A DNA stretch of 64,000 bases from Ignavibacteria bacterium (GCA_019694675.1 JAIBBK010000081.1:1-64000); one strand, 5' to 3'; positions 49,493 to 60,135 are shown, counted from the first letter of the stretch. Made by a program: numbers and translations. Notes: generated by a model not told the origin, from the sequence alone.

Positions 49493-50800
49493 ATGAAGAC
49501 GAAGAAATCGAAAACGAAATTTGTTACGGCAGACGAAGCAGTAAAAGTAATAAAATCCGGCGACAGTGTGTACCTTCATGCAAACTGTTCTTTTCCCAAA
49601 ACGCTTGTTGATGCAATGTGCCGACGATACAAGGAACTGAAGAATGTGAAGATCCTTCAACTGATGACATTCCTTAATGCACCATTTGCTCTTCCGGAAA
49701 TGGAAGGCCATTTTCATCTGGTATCGCTGTTTACGGGACCGAATGTCCGGAAGGCAGTCAATGAAGGAAGGGCTGACTTCGTACCGGTTTTCCTTTCCGA
49801 AATACCCTGGCTGATACAATCCAAGAAACTTCCGGTTGACGTTACAATGCTTCATCTTTCCCCGCCTGACGAGCACGGATACTGTTCATATTCAATCAGC
49901 AATGAATGCGCGAAGACCGCGGCGGAATACAGCAAGACAATTATCGCTCTCATAAATCCAAGGATGCCGAGAGTGCTTGGCGACAATTTCATTCACATTG
50001 ACAAGATCGATTTTGCTGTTGATATAAATGAACCGATACCTGAACTGGTATCTGACAAAGATCCGGGCGAGGACATTCACATATACGAAAGGATAGGACA
50101 GTATATTTCGGATATGATAGAGGACGGCTCTACCCTTCAGATGGGCATAGGACTGATCCCTGACACAGTGCTTCAGTTCCTGCATGAGAAAAAGAATCTC
50201 GGAATTCATACCGAGATGTTTTCCGACAATTTAATTGACCTTATTGATGCAGGTGTTGTAAACGGAGAGAAGAAGACGTTGCTTCCGGGAAAGGTTGTGG
50301 CATCATTCATTCTCGGCTCGCAAAAAGTGTTTGACTATATGGATGACAACCCCGTATTTGAATTCAGGCCAACGCTTTTTGTCAATGACCCGTTCACTAT
50401 CTCGAGGAACGATAAAATGATCTCGATCAACTCAGCGCTTGAGGTTGACATCACGGGACAGGTTTGTGCAGACTCGATCGGGCCGAGGAATTACTCAGGC
50501 TTCGGAGGACAAGTTGATTTCATAAGGGGTGCCGCAAGAAGTGAAGGCGGCAAACCGATAATCGCATTCACTTCCACGGCAAAGAACGGTACGATATCAA
50601 GGATCACGCCGTTCCTGAAACCCGGCGCGGGTGTCACCACCTCGAGGGGTGACGTTCACTACATTGTGACTGAATACGGAGTTGCAGACCTGTACGGCAA
50701 ACCTGTGAGCGAAAGAGTGAAGAGCCTTATCAAGATAGCGCATCCGAATTTCAGGGACGAGCTGGAGAGGTATGCAAAGGAGGTGAAATTCTTACGCTAA
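49493..50800 (+). CDS. acetyl-CoA hydrolase/transferase family CoA-transferase
   Basis: 435 residues of the butyryl-CoA:acetate / 4-hydroxybutyrate CoA-transferase type. It shows an N-terminal AVKVIKSGDSVYLHANCSFP, the catalytic glutamate in GIHTEMFSDNLIDLI (about residue 240), and the CoA-site stretch NYSGFGGQVDFIRGAARSEG. The C-terminal SRGDVHYIVTEYGVADLYGK completes the family pattern. It moves CoA between acetate and another short-chain acid; the exact acid cannot be read from sequence. The start ATG at 49493 follows a roughly 180-base gap after murB (divergent). The queC gene starts 16 bases after its stop. Confidence 0.87.
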   Translation: MKTKKSKTKFVTADEAVKVIKSGDSVYLHANCSFPKTLVDAMCRRYKELKNVKILQLMTFLNAPFALPEMEGHFHLVSLFTGPNVRKAVNEGRADFVPVFLSEIPWLIQSKKLPVDVTMLHLSPPDEHGYCSYSISNECAKTAAEYSKTIIALINPRMPRVLGDNFIHIDKIDFAVDINEPIPELVSDKDPGEDIHIYERIGQYISDMIEDGSTLQMGIGLIPDTVLQFLHEKKNLGIHTEMFSDNLIDLIDAGVVNGEKKTLLPGKVVASFILGSQKVFDYMDDNPVFEFRPTLFVNDPFTISRNDKMISINSALEVDITGQVCADSIGPRNYSGFGGQVDFIRGAARSEGGKPIIAFTSTAKNGTISRITPFLKPGAGVTTSRGDVHYIVTEYGVADLYGKPVSERVKSLIKIAHPNFRDELERYAKEVKFLR

Positions 50801-50816
50801 GTATCAGCAGAGCAAT

Positions 50817-51503
50817 TTGAGATCCCGGGAAAAAGCCGTAGTACTTGTCAGCGGCGGCATGGACAGCGCACTTACCGCCGCCATTGCTTTTGAGAAGCAC
50901 GAGTTGCTGCTTCTCCATGCCAATTACGGACAACGCACGGAGAAAAGGGAGCTCAGAGCTTTCAGAGATATTGCAAAGCATTACAAAGCAGGCAAGACAC
51001 TTGTTGTTGACCTTTCACATCTGAAAGCGATCGGCGCATCATCGCTTACAGACAGGTCAATTGAAGTGACCAAGGCAGACCTGAAGACAAAGTCTGTTCC
51101 ATCGAGCTATGTTCCTTTCAGGAATGCAAACCTGCTTGCAAGTGCAGTGAGCTGGGCTGAAGCGGAAGGTGCCGCTAAGATTTACATCGGGGCAGTTGAA
51201 GAAGATTCAAGCGGGTATCCCGATTGCAGAAGGAGTTTCTTCGATGCATATGAACGCATGATCAAGCTCGGCACAAAGAAAGGCACAAACATAAGGATAA
51301 TCACCCCGATAATTGGCTTAAGCAAGAGGGACATAGTTCGGAGATCGCTGCAAATGAAAGTGCCGCTGCAACTCACCTGGTCTTGCTACAAGTCATCTGC
51401 AAGGGCCTGCGGAGAGTGCGACAGCTGTGCTCTGAGACTCAGGGGCTTCCGGCTTGCCGGCGAGAAGGATAAGATACCGTATGCAAAGATGAATGTTTAC
51501 TGA
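50817..51503 (+). CDS. queC: 7-cyano-7-deazaguanine synthase
   Basis: 228 residues. The ATP pyrophosphatase loop VLVSGGMDSALTAAIAFE is near the N-terminus, followed by HANYGQRTEKREL, VPFRNANLL and YIGAVEEDSSGYPDCRRSFF. A zinc-binding cysteine cluster sits at the end (SCYKSSARACGECDSCALR). QueC converts 7-carboxy-7-deazaguanine to preQ0 using ammonia and ATP, on the queuosine tRNA pathway. The start is TTG at 50817, because no ATG precedes the loop. It follows the CoA-transferase by 16 bases. No other queuosine gene is in the window. Confidence 0.92.
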   Translation: MRSREKAVVLVSGGMDSALTAAIAFEKHELLLLHANYGQRTEKRELRAFRDIAKHYKAGKTLVVDLSHLKAIGASSLTDRSIEVTKADLKTKSVPSSYVPFRNANLLASAVSWAEAEGAAKIYIGAVEEDSSGYPDCRRSFFDAYERMIKLGTKKGTNIRIITPIIGLSKRDIVRRSLQMKVPLQLTWSCYKSSARACGECDSCALRLRGFRLAGEKDKIPYAKMNVY

Positions 51504-51578
51504 CAGAGTTGTGAAGAATTCGCTTGTGACATCGCACATAAGCAAGAGAGTCATAATAAAAAACAAATCGGGCGACCA

Positions 51579-52646
51579 ATGAAGGCTGAAAAAAATCCTC
51601 TGAAGTTTCTAAACATTGCCGCAGCCATTTTTCTCCTTGGTTTTCTTCTTTACTGGATGAAGGAGCTTCAGACCATCCTCCTTCCTTTCTTTGTTTCGCT
51701 GATAATTTTCTTTGTGTTCCTTCCTGTTTATAATTTTCTGCTGAGCAAGAAGGTGCCCTCCGCACTTGCAGTGATAACTGTGCTGTTGATTGTTCTGGTC
51801 CTGTCCAATACCATGAGTGTGTTCCTGTATGCCAGCGTGAATTCATTTTCTCAGGAGTTTCCTACATACGAAAAGAAACTGATAGAGAAGATAGACCTTC
51901 TCGCTTCAACCCTGAACATTGACAAAAGCGAAGTTGACCGTGTGACGAAGGACTTCAACATTAAAGACATGCTGATGCAGGGAAAACTTACGGATACAAT
52001 TACGGGGCTGCTTTCGGGGCTGACAGGGATGCTCGGAAATTTCATACTGATACTCTTCTACCTCATCTTTCTTCTTTCTGAATCTTCAAGCATAAAGGAG
52101 CGGATGAAGCTCGCATTCAGCGAAGAACATTCTGACTCGATAGAAAAGACTTTCGGAGACATAGTTGATAATGTAAAGAACTACATTTCCGGCAAGACTC
52201 TGCTCGCGGCAATACAATCCGTTGTGATCGGCACAGTGCTCTGGGCATTCGGGGTTGACTTCTATATTGTGTGGGCTATTCTTTTCTTCTTCACGGATTT
52301 CATTCCAAACATCGGTTCACTTGTGGCCACTATACTTGTTGCCCTTGTCATGCTCCTTCAGTTTGACAACATATTCACACCGATATTCCTGACGGTGCTT
52401 CTGATTGTGATACAAAACCTCAAGGGGAATGTGCTTGAGCCGAAGATCATAGGCAACAGACTCGATCTCAGTCCCCTTGTGCTTCTGCTTTCGCTTGTAT
52501 TCTTCGGCTATCTGTGGGGTATCACGGGAATGATACTTTCAGTGCCGATCATGGCAATCCTCAAGATCATACTGATGAACTTCCCTTCAACAAGGCCCTG
52601 GGGAATAATGATGAGCTATAATTTGACTTCAATAAAAGCCAAATAA
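51579..52646 (+). CDS. AI-2E family transporter (PerM/YdiK-like membrane protein)
   Basis: 355 residues with seven or eight hydrophobic segments (for example [20 protein letters not shown] at the start and [15 protein letters not shown] mid-protein). The C-terminal family signature is present: [38 protein letters not shown] and [19 protein letters not shown]. Members have been linked to autoinducer-2 export or Na+/H+ antiport, but most are uncharacterised. It lies 75 bases after queC and 53 before pckG with no terminator seen, so it may share their transcript. Confidence 0.85.
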   Translation: MKAEKNPLKFLNIAAAIFLLGFLLYWMKELQTILLPFFVSLIIFFVFLPVYNFLLSKKVPSALAVITVLLIVLVLSNTMSVFLYASVNSFSQEFPTYEKKLIEKIDLLASTLNIDKSEVDRVTKDFNIKDMLMQGKLTDTITGLLSGLTGMLGNFILILFYLIFLLSESSSIKERMKLAFSEEHSDSIEKTFGDIVDNVKNYISGKTLLAAIQSVVIGTVLWAFGVDFYIVWAILFFFTDFIPNIGSLVATILVALVMLLQFDNIFTPIFLTVLLIVIQNLKGNVLEPKIIGNRLDLSPLVLLLSLVFFGYLWGITGMILSVPIMAILKIILMNFPSTRPWGIMMSYNLTSIKAK

Positions 52647-52699
52647 CAAGTAAGTTAATTCAACTTCAATCTATTCAAACTAAACACACACCGAACAAA

Positions 52700-54481
52700 A
52701 TGAAAATCAGCAAGAAGCTTCAGGAATGGGTTGACGACTGTGAAAAGCTGTGCAAACCGGACAAGGTTGTCTGGTGCGACGGATCAAAGAAGCAGCTTGA
52801 TGAACTCGCCAATGAACTTATCAAAAAAGGTACATTTCAAAAACTTAACGAATCAAAAAGGCCAAACAGCTACTACGCAAAGTCTGACCCAAACGATGTT
52901 GCAAGGGTCGAAGACCGCACTTACATTTGCTCAAAGAACAAGGAAGACGCGGGTCCTACAAACAACTGGATGGATCCCGCCGAGATGAAGAAGATACTTC
53001 ACGGGCTCTTTGACGGTTGCATGAAGGGAAGGACCATGTACGTGATCCCATACAGCATGGGTCCTCTCGGTTCAAACATCGCTCATATCGGGGTTGAGAT
53101 ATCTGATTCTCCGTACGTTGTACTTAACATGGCAATAATGACAAGAGTCGGAGAGAAAGTGCTGGATGTTCTTGGAGACGGAGAATTTGTGCCGTGCCTG
53201 CATTCTGTAGGTTTTCCGCTGACGGACGGCAAGCAGGATGTCACATGGCCATGCAATGAAACAAAGTACATTGTTCATTTTCCCGAAGAGAAGAGCATCT
53301 GGTCATACGGAAGCGGATACGGCGGAAACGCACTGCTTGGAAAGAAGTGCTTCGCACTCAGGATAGCGTCCGTAATGGCAAAAGAACAGGGCTGGCTTGC
53401 AGAGCATATGCTCATAGTAGGGATCACATCTCCGCAAGGAGTGAAGAAGTATGTTGCGGCAGCCTTCCCGAGCGCATGCGGCAAGACAAACCTTGCGATG
53501 CTGACACCCACTCTGCCGGGATGGAAAGTGGAAACCGTAGGAGACGACATTGCATGGATGAAATTCGGAGAAGACGGAAGGCTTTATGCGATAAATCCCG
53601 AATACGGATTCTTCGGCGTTGCACCGGGAACATCAGACAAGACCAATCCTAATGCAATGGCTTCAATGAAGGAGAATGCGATCTTCACGAATGTAGCGCT
53701 TACAGACGACGGTGACGTATGGTGGGAGGGAATGACAGACGAGAAGCCGGCTCATCTGACCGACTGGCACGGTAAAGACTGGACTCCCGCATCCGACAAG
53801 CCTTCATCACATCCGAACTCGAGATTCACTGCGCCTGCATCCCAATGTCCTGTGATAGACCCTGACTGGGAGAATCCCAAAGGTGTGCCGATCTCAGCAA
53901 TACTTTTCGGAGGAAGGAGAGCAACGACAGTTCCGCTTGTGACCGAATCGCTCAGCTGGCAGCACGGAGTCTATCTCGGTTCTGCAGTATCTTCGGAAAT
54001 GACAGCGGCAGCGGCGGGAACAGTAGGACAACTCAGGCATGATCCGTTTGCAATGCTTCCGTTCTGCGGGTATCATATGGGAGACTATTTCGGACACTGG
54101 ATGGAAGTTGGAAAGAAGACAGATGCGTCAAAGCTTCCCAAGATCTTCTATGTCAACTGGTTCAGGAAGGATGAGAACGGCAAGTTCATCTGGCCGGGAT
54201 ATGGCGACAACATCAGAGTCCTGAAATGGGTGTTTGAAAGACTTGACGGCAGCGGCAAGGCTGATGACAAACCTTTCGGAAAGGTTCCGTCCAAAGGAGC
54301 GCTGGATGTCAGCGGACTTGGCATTCCGGAAGAGAAGCTATCCGGCCTGTTTGACATATCCAAAGAAGAAGGACTTGCAGAGGTGAAAGAGATGAGGGAA
54401 TATTACAAGAAATTCGGCGACAAGCTTCCCAAGGAGCTTGTGACCGAACTGGATGAACTTGAGAAGAGATACAGCTCATAA
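52700..54481 (+). CDS. pckG: phosphoenolpyruvate carboxykinase (GTP)
   Basis: 593 residues, the length of the GTP-dependent enzyme. The signature P-loop [13 protein letters not shown] is at about residue 255, followed by [10 protein letters not shown]. Earlier comes the substrate region [20 protein letters not shown], and later [19 protein letters not shown] and [10 protein letters not shown]. It converts oxaloacetate to PEP and CO2 at the expense of GTP, the entry to gluconeogenesis, or works in reverse to fix CO2. The start ATG at 52700 follows 53 bases after the transporter gene. A strong shared terminator separates it from the convergent T9SS gene. Confidence 0.94.
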   Translation: MKISKKLQEWVDDCEKLCKPDKVVWCDGSKKQLDELANELIKKGTFQKLNESKRPNSYYAKSDPNDVARVEDRTYICSKNKEDAGPTNNWMDPAEMKKILHGLFDGCMKGRTMYVIPYSMGPLGSNIAHIGVEISDSPYVVLNMAIMTRVGEKVLDVLGDGEFVPCLHSVGFPLTDGKQDVTWPCNETKYIVHFPEEKSIWSYGSGYGGNALLGKKCFALRIASVMAKEQGWLAEHMLIVGITSPQGVKKYVAAAFPSACGKTNLAMLTPTLPGWKVETVGDDIAWMKFGEDGRLYAINPEYGFFGVAPGTSDKTNPNAMASMKENAIFTNVALTDDGDVWWEGMTDEKPAHLTDWHGKDWTPASDKPSSHPNSRFTAPASQCPVIDPDWENPKGVPISAILFGGRRATTVPLVTESLSWQHGVYLGSAVSSEMTAAAAGTVGQLRHDPFAMLPFCGYHMGDYFGHWMEVGKKTDASKLPKIFYVNWFRKDENGKFIWPGYGDNIRVLKWVFERLDGSGKADDKPFGKVPSKGALDVSGLGIPEEKLSGLFDISKEEGLAEVKEMREYYKKFGDKLPKELVTELDELEKRYSS

Positions 54482-54510
54482 CTGCAATCCGCAAGAAAAA
54501 TATTCAAAGC

Positions 54511-54543
54511 AAAAAAAAGCCCGTGAGTTCATTCACGGGCTTT
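54511..54543. terminator. bidirectional terminator between pckG and the 54575 gene
   Basis: Stem AAAGCCCGTGA/TCACGGGCTTT (54516-54526 with 54533-54543), loop GTTCAT. Eight A precede it (T run for the minus strand) and TTT follows for the plus strand. It serves two convergent genes. Confidence 0.85.
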
Positions 54544-54574
54544 CTCATTTCATCTCTGAATTCAGGATCAGAAT

Positions 54575-56290
54575 TTACTTCACCAGCATCATCTTTTTCG
54601 TACCGACAAAATTTCCTGATTCAATTCTGTAGAAATAAGTGCCGCTCGGAAGAGAAGAAGCATTGAACTTAACTTCATGAGCACCGGCATTCCTTATCTC
54701 ATTAACAAGAGTCGCAACTTCCTTTCCGAGTACGCTGTAGATCTTCAGCGTGACAAGCTCCCTTGAGGGGATTGAGAATCTGATGCTTGTTTCGGGGTTG
54801 AAAGGATTAGGGAAATTCTGAGCAAGGCTGTAGTCATTGGGATTAAGCGACACTGAGCTTCCGTTATTGACTCCCGTTATCACACCGCCGTTTGCCCTAA
54901 CCCAGCCAACAGTTGCTTTAAGAACTTCTCCAAAACCGCCAAGGAAATATCTCGGATCCTGGAATACAGTTGCAACAACATAACCTGTCTGGATATTTCC
55001 GATCGCCGCGACCGTATCAGTTGCAGTATGATTAGTGTATCTGTAGAGAACTACGGATCCGCCCGCAACTACTCCGCAGCCGTCAGGATAATATCCTGTG
55101 CCTGCCGGAGTGGTGGTCATAGGTCGCTGATTGCCAGCATCAATTGCTACTCCTTCAGTGGCAGGATTTGTTGACTGCGCATTATCAACTCTGTATATGA
55201 ACTTGCCGTATGTCTCAGCAAAATCCAAATCTCTGCCGCCGCTTCCCGACCGGCTGTAATTGTATGCCTGGTCTGCACCGATACTGATGAGAGAACGCTT
55301 GTCTGTACCTGTTCCCGAATTGAGCCATGCTTTCAGTTGCGTCCTTGCAGTAGCGCCGAGATATCTTACATTTGCGGCGTCAAAGCTTGTCTCAACGAGA
55401 ATAACTGTCTTGTATGCGGCAAGACTGTCGAGTGTCTTTGTTGTATCCATGAGTTTAACCGTGTAGCCGGAAACAAGCCCCGGAAGATACCTGTTGAGAG
55501 TATCCCTGTCGGCCTTTCTCTTAGGCGTATCTGCAAGTGTCGAATCGTGAAGAAGCACAAGCGTCGTGTTTCCCGGAGGTGGCCCTGCCGGCTGTCCGAT
55601 AGTCCTCATGCCCCATGATTTGTAAGTAGGCCAGAAGGTTTGCGCCGTTGTCCACGGGCCTGTATTAGCCCATGCATATCCGGGCCAGAGAACCGTGTTC
55701 GCAGTTTCATCAAACATCACAAATTTGTTTGCCTGAGATGCGATGGAAGCATCATACTTGAGCCCGATATAAACTGCACCGCTGTTCACTGTAGCTCCTG
55801 CAAGCGAGGAGATATCGAACGAGAACCATGAGTATTGATTGAATACGAGCACCGGCCTTGCGGTCTGATTTGGCAGTGTTCCGATAAGAGTGCCCGGCTC
55901 CCCGTTTGCACCTGTTGAGTCGTAAATGACAACATCAAACTTGAGAGAGTCAGCACCGGCAGCCAGCCTTGTCATTGCAACACAGAGCTTAGTGTATTTC
56001 CACGGATAGGAATTTGGACGAAACTTCATAACAAGCCTGCCGTCCGTTACTGTTGCATTCCATCCGCCACCGTTTTCAAGCGACCCGTCGTCATGCTTTT
56101 CCTGTCCCGTACCTGCACAGCTGTCACCGACTGCAAGAGGCATTGAAGGAGGATTGGATAATAGTGATGCTCTGAACTCCTCCGTGTTCCTAAGTTCGAC
56201 CGAAGGCTGGTCCTGGTAATTGTAACCGTAAAAACTCATGAAAACAGTCATCACAGCAACAAGAGAAAGCAATAATGTTTTCCTTTTCAT
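54575..56290 (-). CDS. secreted protein with T9SS type A sorting domain
   Basis: 571 residues. A signal-like N-terminus (LLLSLVAVMTVFMSFYGYN) is followed by a beta domain (HDDGSLENGGGWNATVTDGR, SGAVYIGLKYDASIASQ). A central domain of about 110-200 residues has TLVLLHDSTLADTPKRKADRD and LISIGADQAYNYSRSGSGGRD, which looks like an alpha/beta (ThuA or flavodoxin-like) fold. I do not recognise it firmly. The tail is a T9SS domain with a variant signature, QNFPNPFNPETSIRFSIP, ending FVGTKKMMLVK. It lies outside the main array and is convergent with pckG. Confidence 0.82.
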   Translation of the reverse strand: MKRKTLLLSLVAVMTVFMSFYGYNYQDQPSVELRNTEEFRASLLSNPPSMPLAVGDSCAGTGQEKHDDGSLENGGGWNATVTDGRLVMKFRPNSYPWKYTKLCVAMTRLAAGADSLKFDVVIYDSTGANGEPGTLIGTLPNQTARPVLVFNQYSWFSFDISSLAGATVNSGAVYIGLKYDASIASQANKFVMFDETANTVLWPGYAWANTGPWTTAQTFWPTYKSWGMRTIGQPAGPPPGNTTLVLLHDSTLADTPKRKADRDTLNRYLPGLVSGYTVKLMDTTKTLDSLAAYKTVILVETSFDAANVRYLGATARTQLKAWLNSGTGTDKRSLISIGADQAYNYSRSGSGGRDLDFAETYGKFIYRVDNAQSTNPATEGVAIDAGNQRPMTTTPAGTGYYPDGCGVVAGGSVVLYRYTNHTATDTVAAIGNIQTGYVVATVFQDPRYFLGGFGEVLKATVGWVRANGGVITGVNNGSSVSLNPNDYSLAQNFPNPFNPETSIRFSIPSRELVTLKIYSVLGKEVATLVNEIRNAGAHEVKFNASSLPSGTYFYRIESGNFVGTKKMMLVK

Positions 56291-56381
56291 TTAGTTCGAT
56301 TTAGTTTTGAGAATTTTTTGCAAGCTATTGATAATGAATTCAATAATCAACATTTATAACAGATTCAAATATATTGAATCT

Positions 56382-56410
56382 AAAAAAAAAGGGCGCAACA
56401 TGTGCGCCCT
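56382..56410 (-). terminator. intrinsic terminator of the 56440-57900 gene
   Basis: Minus-strand stem GGGCGCA/TGCGCCC (56410-56391) with a 6-base loop, then nine T (56390-56382). It lies 29 bases after the stop. Confidence 0.85.
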
Positions 56411-56439
56411 CAGCTATTCAAGACAATTTCAGAAATACC

Positions 56440-57900
56440 TCACTTGACCAGTACCATTCTCCTGGTCTCACTGAATCCCTTATCCGAGGTCAGATTATAG
56501 AAGTAAGCTCCGCTGGCAGTATTGTTTCCATATGCATCTTTGCCGTTCCAGACAATGTTATACTTTCCTGCAAGCTGAACAGTATTAACAAGAGTTCTCA
56601 CTTCCCTGCCCTGTGAATTGTAGATGGTCAGTTTCATCTTTGACAATTCCGGAACATAGTAGCTGATCCTTGTTTCCGGATTGAAAGGATTCGGATAGTT
56701 CTGATCGAGTGAGAAGCCATCAGGAACAAAGCTCTGTCCGTTGCTTACATTCACCAGATCGCTCCTGTTGAATCTGTAAACGATGTTGTTTGACGCGCAA
56801 AGATATAGCTCATTGTTCTGGTCAGTTCCGAAGGAATATACAGAAGATGGCGCTGTGGCAATGAGTGAATCACCGGTTACCGTGCCTCCCTCGTACTTAA
56901 GCCTCCAGACTTTTCTGCTGCAGTAATCTGCATAGATGTACTGTCCGGTCAATTCGGGCCTGCGCTGGCCGCGGTAAACATATCCTCCTGTTACAGAGCA
57001 TTCGGAACCTATATTCTGATAGACCTTAACAGGGAAAGTGTAGTTTGCAACAGGTCCGCAACCCGAAGTGTTGTATGTAGCATTGCCCTCGTAACATCTC
57101 CACCCGTAATTCTTTCCGACTTCAAGCAGGTCAACTTCTTCCCAGGCATCCTGTCCCACATCGGCGCACCAGATGAGTCCTGTTGTTGCGTCAACGCTGA
57201 TCCTCCACGGATTCCTCATTCCTATTGTAAAAATTTCCGGCCTGCCTCCGCCTTGCGCGAAAGGATTTGTAGCCGGGATGCTGTAATTGTTTCCTCCTGA
57301 AGCCGAATCAACATTGATCCTCAGGACCTTGCCGAGGAGTTCATCCACATTCTGTGCCCTGTTTCCAGGATCGCCGCCGCTTCCGCCGTCACCCATACCG
57401 ATATGCAGGTAACCGTCAAGCCCGAAGAATACGATTCCTCCGTTGTGATTTGAATACGGCTGTGATATGGTGAGAAGAATCAGTTCACTCAGAGAGTCTG
57501 CTTTGTTCGGATCGTTTGTACTTCTTGAAAATCTTGATACGATGGTAGCCCCGTCTCCAGCCCTTGTGTAATCGACATAGAAGTAACCGTTTGCAGAATA
57601 GTTGGGATGAAAGGCCAGGCCAAGCAGTCCCCTTTCACTGCCATTGAGGATCTTATTCGTAAGATCCAGGAAGACCCTTGAATCAGTTGTATTTGAATCG
57701 TTTGGTAGAACTTTGATCAATCCGGTCTTTTCCACGACGAACACGCGGTTTGAACCGTCATTTGCATGCGTTACATAAAGAGGTGAAGAGAATGAAACGT
57801 TTGGAAAGGCATTAACAAATTCGAAAGGCTGAGCTTGTATTGATGAACATGTGAAAACAATGAAGAAAGCAATCAGAAGTCTTTTGCTGAACATTGACAT
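56440..57900 (-). CDS. secreted PQQ-dependent sugar (glucose/sorbosone) dehydrogenase with T9SS type A sorting domain
   Basis: 486 residues from the ATG at 57900 (or 57894), giving a clear signal peptide (RLLIAFFIVFTCSSIQAQ). An in-frame ATG at 58071 is upstream of the likely promoter and is rejected. The six-bladed propeller of soluble glucose dehydrogenases is marked by NGSERGLLGLAFHPNYSANG, SNHNGGIVFFGLDGYLHIGM, GGDPGNRAQNVDELLGKVLR, GMRNPWRISVDATTGLIWCA and GWRCYEGN. Such enzymes oxidise sugars with PQQ. The tail is a T9SS domain (QNYPNPFNPETRISYYVP to SETRRMVLVK), so the enzyme is exported or surface-bound. It is divergent from the ABC transporter operon. Confidence 0.87.
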   Translation of the reverse strand: MSMFSKRLLIAFFIVFTCSSIQAQPFEFVNAFPNVSFSSPLYVTHANDGSNRVFVVEKTGLIKVLPNDSNTTDSRVFLDLTNKILNGSERGLLGLAFHPNYSANGYFYVDYTRAGDGATIVSRFSRSTNDPNKADSLSELILLTISQPYSNHNGGIVFFGLDGYLHIGMGDGGSGGDPGNRAQNVDELLGKVLRINVDSASGGNNYSIPATNPFAQGGGRPEIFTIGMRNPWRISVDATTGLIWCADVGQDAWEEVDLLEVGKNYGWRCYEGNATYNTSGCGPVANYTFPVKVYQNIGSECSVTGGYVYRGQRRPELTGQYIYADYCSRKVWRLKYEGGTVTGDSLIATAPSSVYSFGTDQNNELYLCASNNIVYRFNRSDLVNVSNGQSFVPDGFSLDQNYPNPFNPETRISYYVPELSKMKLTIYNSQGREVRTLVNTVQLAGKYNIVWNGKDAYGNNTASGAYFYNLTSDKGFSETRRMVLVK

Positions 57901-57974
57901 TTTGTTATAGGTTATTTGGCAAAGTGAACATGCCCCGGAGATAATTAATTTCTCACAGGCACGAAAAATATTAT

Positions 57975-58004
57975 CAAAATATACAAAGAGAATTTGAAGG
58001 ACAA
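57975..58004 (-). promoter_or_regulatory. possible promoter of the sugar dehydrogenase gene
   Basis: Minus strand: TTG (58004-58002), 18 bases, TATATTTTG (57983-57975), one base longer than TAnnTTTG. The leader is about 70 bases. Confidence 0.38.
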
Positions 58005-58173
58005 TAATATAAAGAGTAGCGATAAGAGCATTCAAAAGACTGATTGACTTGGATCTATTGTAGCCGGGCAATCGGGCAAACCGATCATAAACTTTCAGAT
58101 GATTCTGCGGAAATTGATTATCAATTTCTTAAAGCATTTTTTATATTGCTCAAAACTTTAACACCAATTCAAG

Positions 58174-60135
58174 ATGAACCCAAGACACTTATTTGTATTT
58201 GCTGTTGCTTTGATCTTATCGGCAAGCCTGATCTCATGCGGAAGCAAAGATGAAAGCAAAGTGCAGGTAAAGAAGACTGAAACGAAACCAATCTCTATAA
58301 AACAATTCGACACGCCTCCGGGAGCAGATCCTTCGGTATCCGCAGAGCAGGGCGGAAACGGATTTACGGGTGAAGGATGGACTACGGCAACTCAATTCAA
58401 TGTTCTCGGAAGCACAAGAGCTGTGAAGGGCGGATCGATCACATGGTCAATTCCCGATTTCCCGGCAACTCTGAGATGTTACGGGAAGGATGAGAACTCT
58501 TATTATACAAGGATGGCGCAGTCACTGATGTACGAATCAATGCTTGATTCGGATCCTGTTACACAGGATTTTACTCCAAGACTGGCGACGCACTGGCAGA
58601 TATCGGAAGACAAAACACAATTCAGATTCAGGATCAATCCGAACGCAAGATGGGCTGACGGGAAGCCGGTAGTTGCAGATGACTATGTAGCGACATTCAA
58701 TCTGCTGGTTGATCCGGGTTTGCTCACCGGCGGAGCCGAATATTACACAGAGAATTTTGAGAAGCCGGTGGCAGAAAGCAAGTACATAGTATCAATAAAG
58801 GCCAAGAAAGTCGGCTGGATATATTTCTCATCGGCGGCTGGCATCAGGATCCTTCCCGCGCACTTGCTTCAGGGACTGACGGCAAAAGATTATCTTGAAA
58901 AATACAACTATGATCCGATGCCGGGGAGCGGACCTTATTACATAAAGAAGGAAGATGTGGAGAAGGGCAGAACCATAACCATGAGGAGAAGGAGTGATTA
59001 CTGGGGAGAGGCGGAGAAATTTGCGAAGGGCATGTACAATTTTGACGTGATCAAGACAGACGTTGTTCAGGATGAGACACTGCAGTTCGAGAAATTCAAG
59101 AAAGGCGAGATAGATGTTTATGCAGTCAGCAGAGCTCAGTGGTGGGCAGAGAAGACCGACTTTGACGAAGTAAAACGCGGAGTCATCCAGAAGCGGAAGA
59201 TCTACAATCAGAATCCCGGCGGGACATCCGGACTCGCACTGAACATGAGGAAGCCTCCTTTTGACGACATCAGGGTCAGGAAGGCATTTGCAATGCTTTA
59301 TGACAGGAAGAAATTCAACGACAAGCTCTTTTACAATTCATACACACCTCTGAAGTCATTCTTCTCCGGGACACCTTATGAGAATCCCAACAATCCACTT
59401 GTGAATTTCAATCTGGACAGCGCCATACTTCTCCTTGAGGAGGCAGGCTGGAAAGAAAAGAATGCTGAAGGTTACAGGATGAAGGACGGAAGGATCTTTG
59501 AACTGGAGCTGACTTACACTCAGCCAAGCCAGGAAAGATATCTGACAATTTTCCAGGAGGACCTCAAGAGAGCAGGAGTGAAACTTAACCTCAAGCAGAT
59601 TGACGGTACAACACAATTCAAGATCGGCAATGAGAGGAACTTCAGCATGATAATGGCGGCATGGGGCGGACAGAATCCTCCGAGCCTGGAGTTCAACGTT
59701 ATCTCAAAAACTGCCGATGATCCTAACAGCACAAACTGGTCGGGCATAAAGAATCCAAGGATTGACGAGCTTGCAAAGCTTTACAATACGACGTTCGACA
59801 AGAAAGAAAGAATAAAGCAGGTAAGAGAAGTTGACAGCATTATCATTTCCATGCAGCCTTACGTTCTCGGTTGGTATGCAGATTATACCAGACTTCTTTT
59901 CCATAACAAGTTCGGTTACCCGAAGTGGTACGTTGCAAGATTTGATGATTACTATGGCGGTTCAGAACCGGCCATATTCGCATTCTGGTGGATCGACCCT
60001 CAGAAGTATGCGACATACGAAGAAGCGGTCAAAGACAAAAGCAAGCAGCTTCCCGTCGGAGAAGTGGAAGAGAAGTACTGGGTTGACGTGAAGAAGCGCG
60101 AAGAGGCAGGCGAGGTAGCAATAATCACAGACTAA
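58174..60135 (+). CDS. ABC transporter substrate-binding lipoprotein, oligopeptide (SBP_bac_5) family
   Basis: 653 residues. The lipoprotein signal ends at Cys22 (LILSASLISCGSKDES), followed by a linker and the binding domain from about residue 75. Family marks are SLMYESMLDSDPVTQDFTPRLATHW, FRINPNARWADGKPVVADDY, MPGSGPYYI, DIRVRKAFAMLYDRKKF and the DLKRAGVKLNLKQID segment. It would capture peptides, or another bulky solute, for the two permeases and two ATPases encoded immediately downstream. It is longer than typical OppA, closer to the large YejA class. The substrate is not determinable. The next gene starts 6 bases after its stop. Confidence 0.88.
   Translation: MNPRHLFVFAVALILSASLISCGSKDESKVQVKKTETKPISIKQFDTPPGADPSVSAEQGGNGFTGEGWTTATQFNVLGSTRAVKGGSITWSIPDFPATLRCYGKDENSYYTRMAQSLMYESMLDSDPVTQDFTPRLATHWQISEDKTQFRFRINPNARWADGKPVVADDYVATFNLLVDPGLLTGGAEYYTENFEKPVAESKYIVSIKAKKVGWIYFSSAAGIRILPAHLLQGLTAKDYLEKYNYDPMPGSGPYYIKKEDVEKGRTITMRRRSDYWGEAEKFAKGMYNFDVIKTDVVQDETLQFEKFKKGEIDVYAVSRAQWWAEKTDFDEVKRGVIQKRKIYNQNPGGTSGLALNMRKPPFDDIRVRKAFAMLYDRKKFNDKLFYNSYTPLKSFFSGTPYENPNNPLVNFNLDSAILLLEEAGWKEKNAEGYRMKDGRIFELELTYTQPSQERYLTIFQEDLKRAGVKLNLKQIDGTTQFKIGNERNFSMIMAAWGGQNPPSLEFNVISKTADDPNSTNWSGIKNPRIDELAKLYNTTFDKKERIKQVREVDSIIISMQPYVLGWYADYTRLLFHNKFGYPKWYVARFDDYYGGSEPAIFAFWWIDPQKYATYEEAVKDKSKQLPVGEVEEKYWVDVKKREEAGEVAIITD

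Noticed and set aside
57901..58071. Longer start of the sugar dehydrogenase at ATG 58071
   Set aside because: It would place 57 residues before a perfect signal peptide and span the likely promoter.
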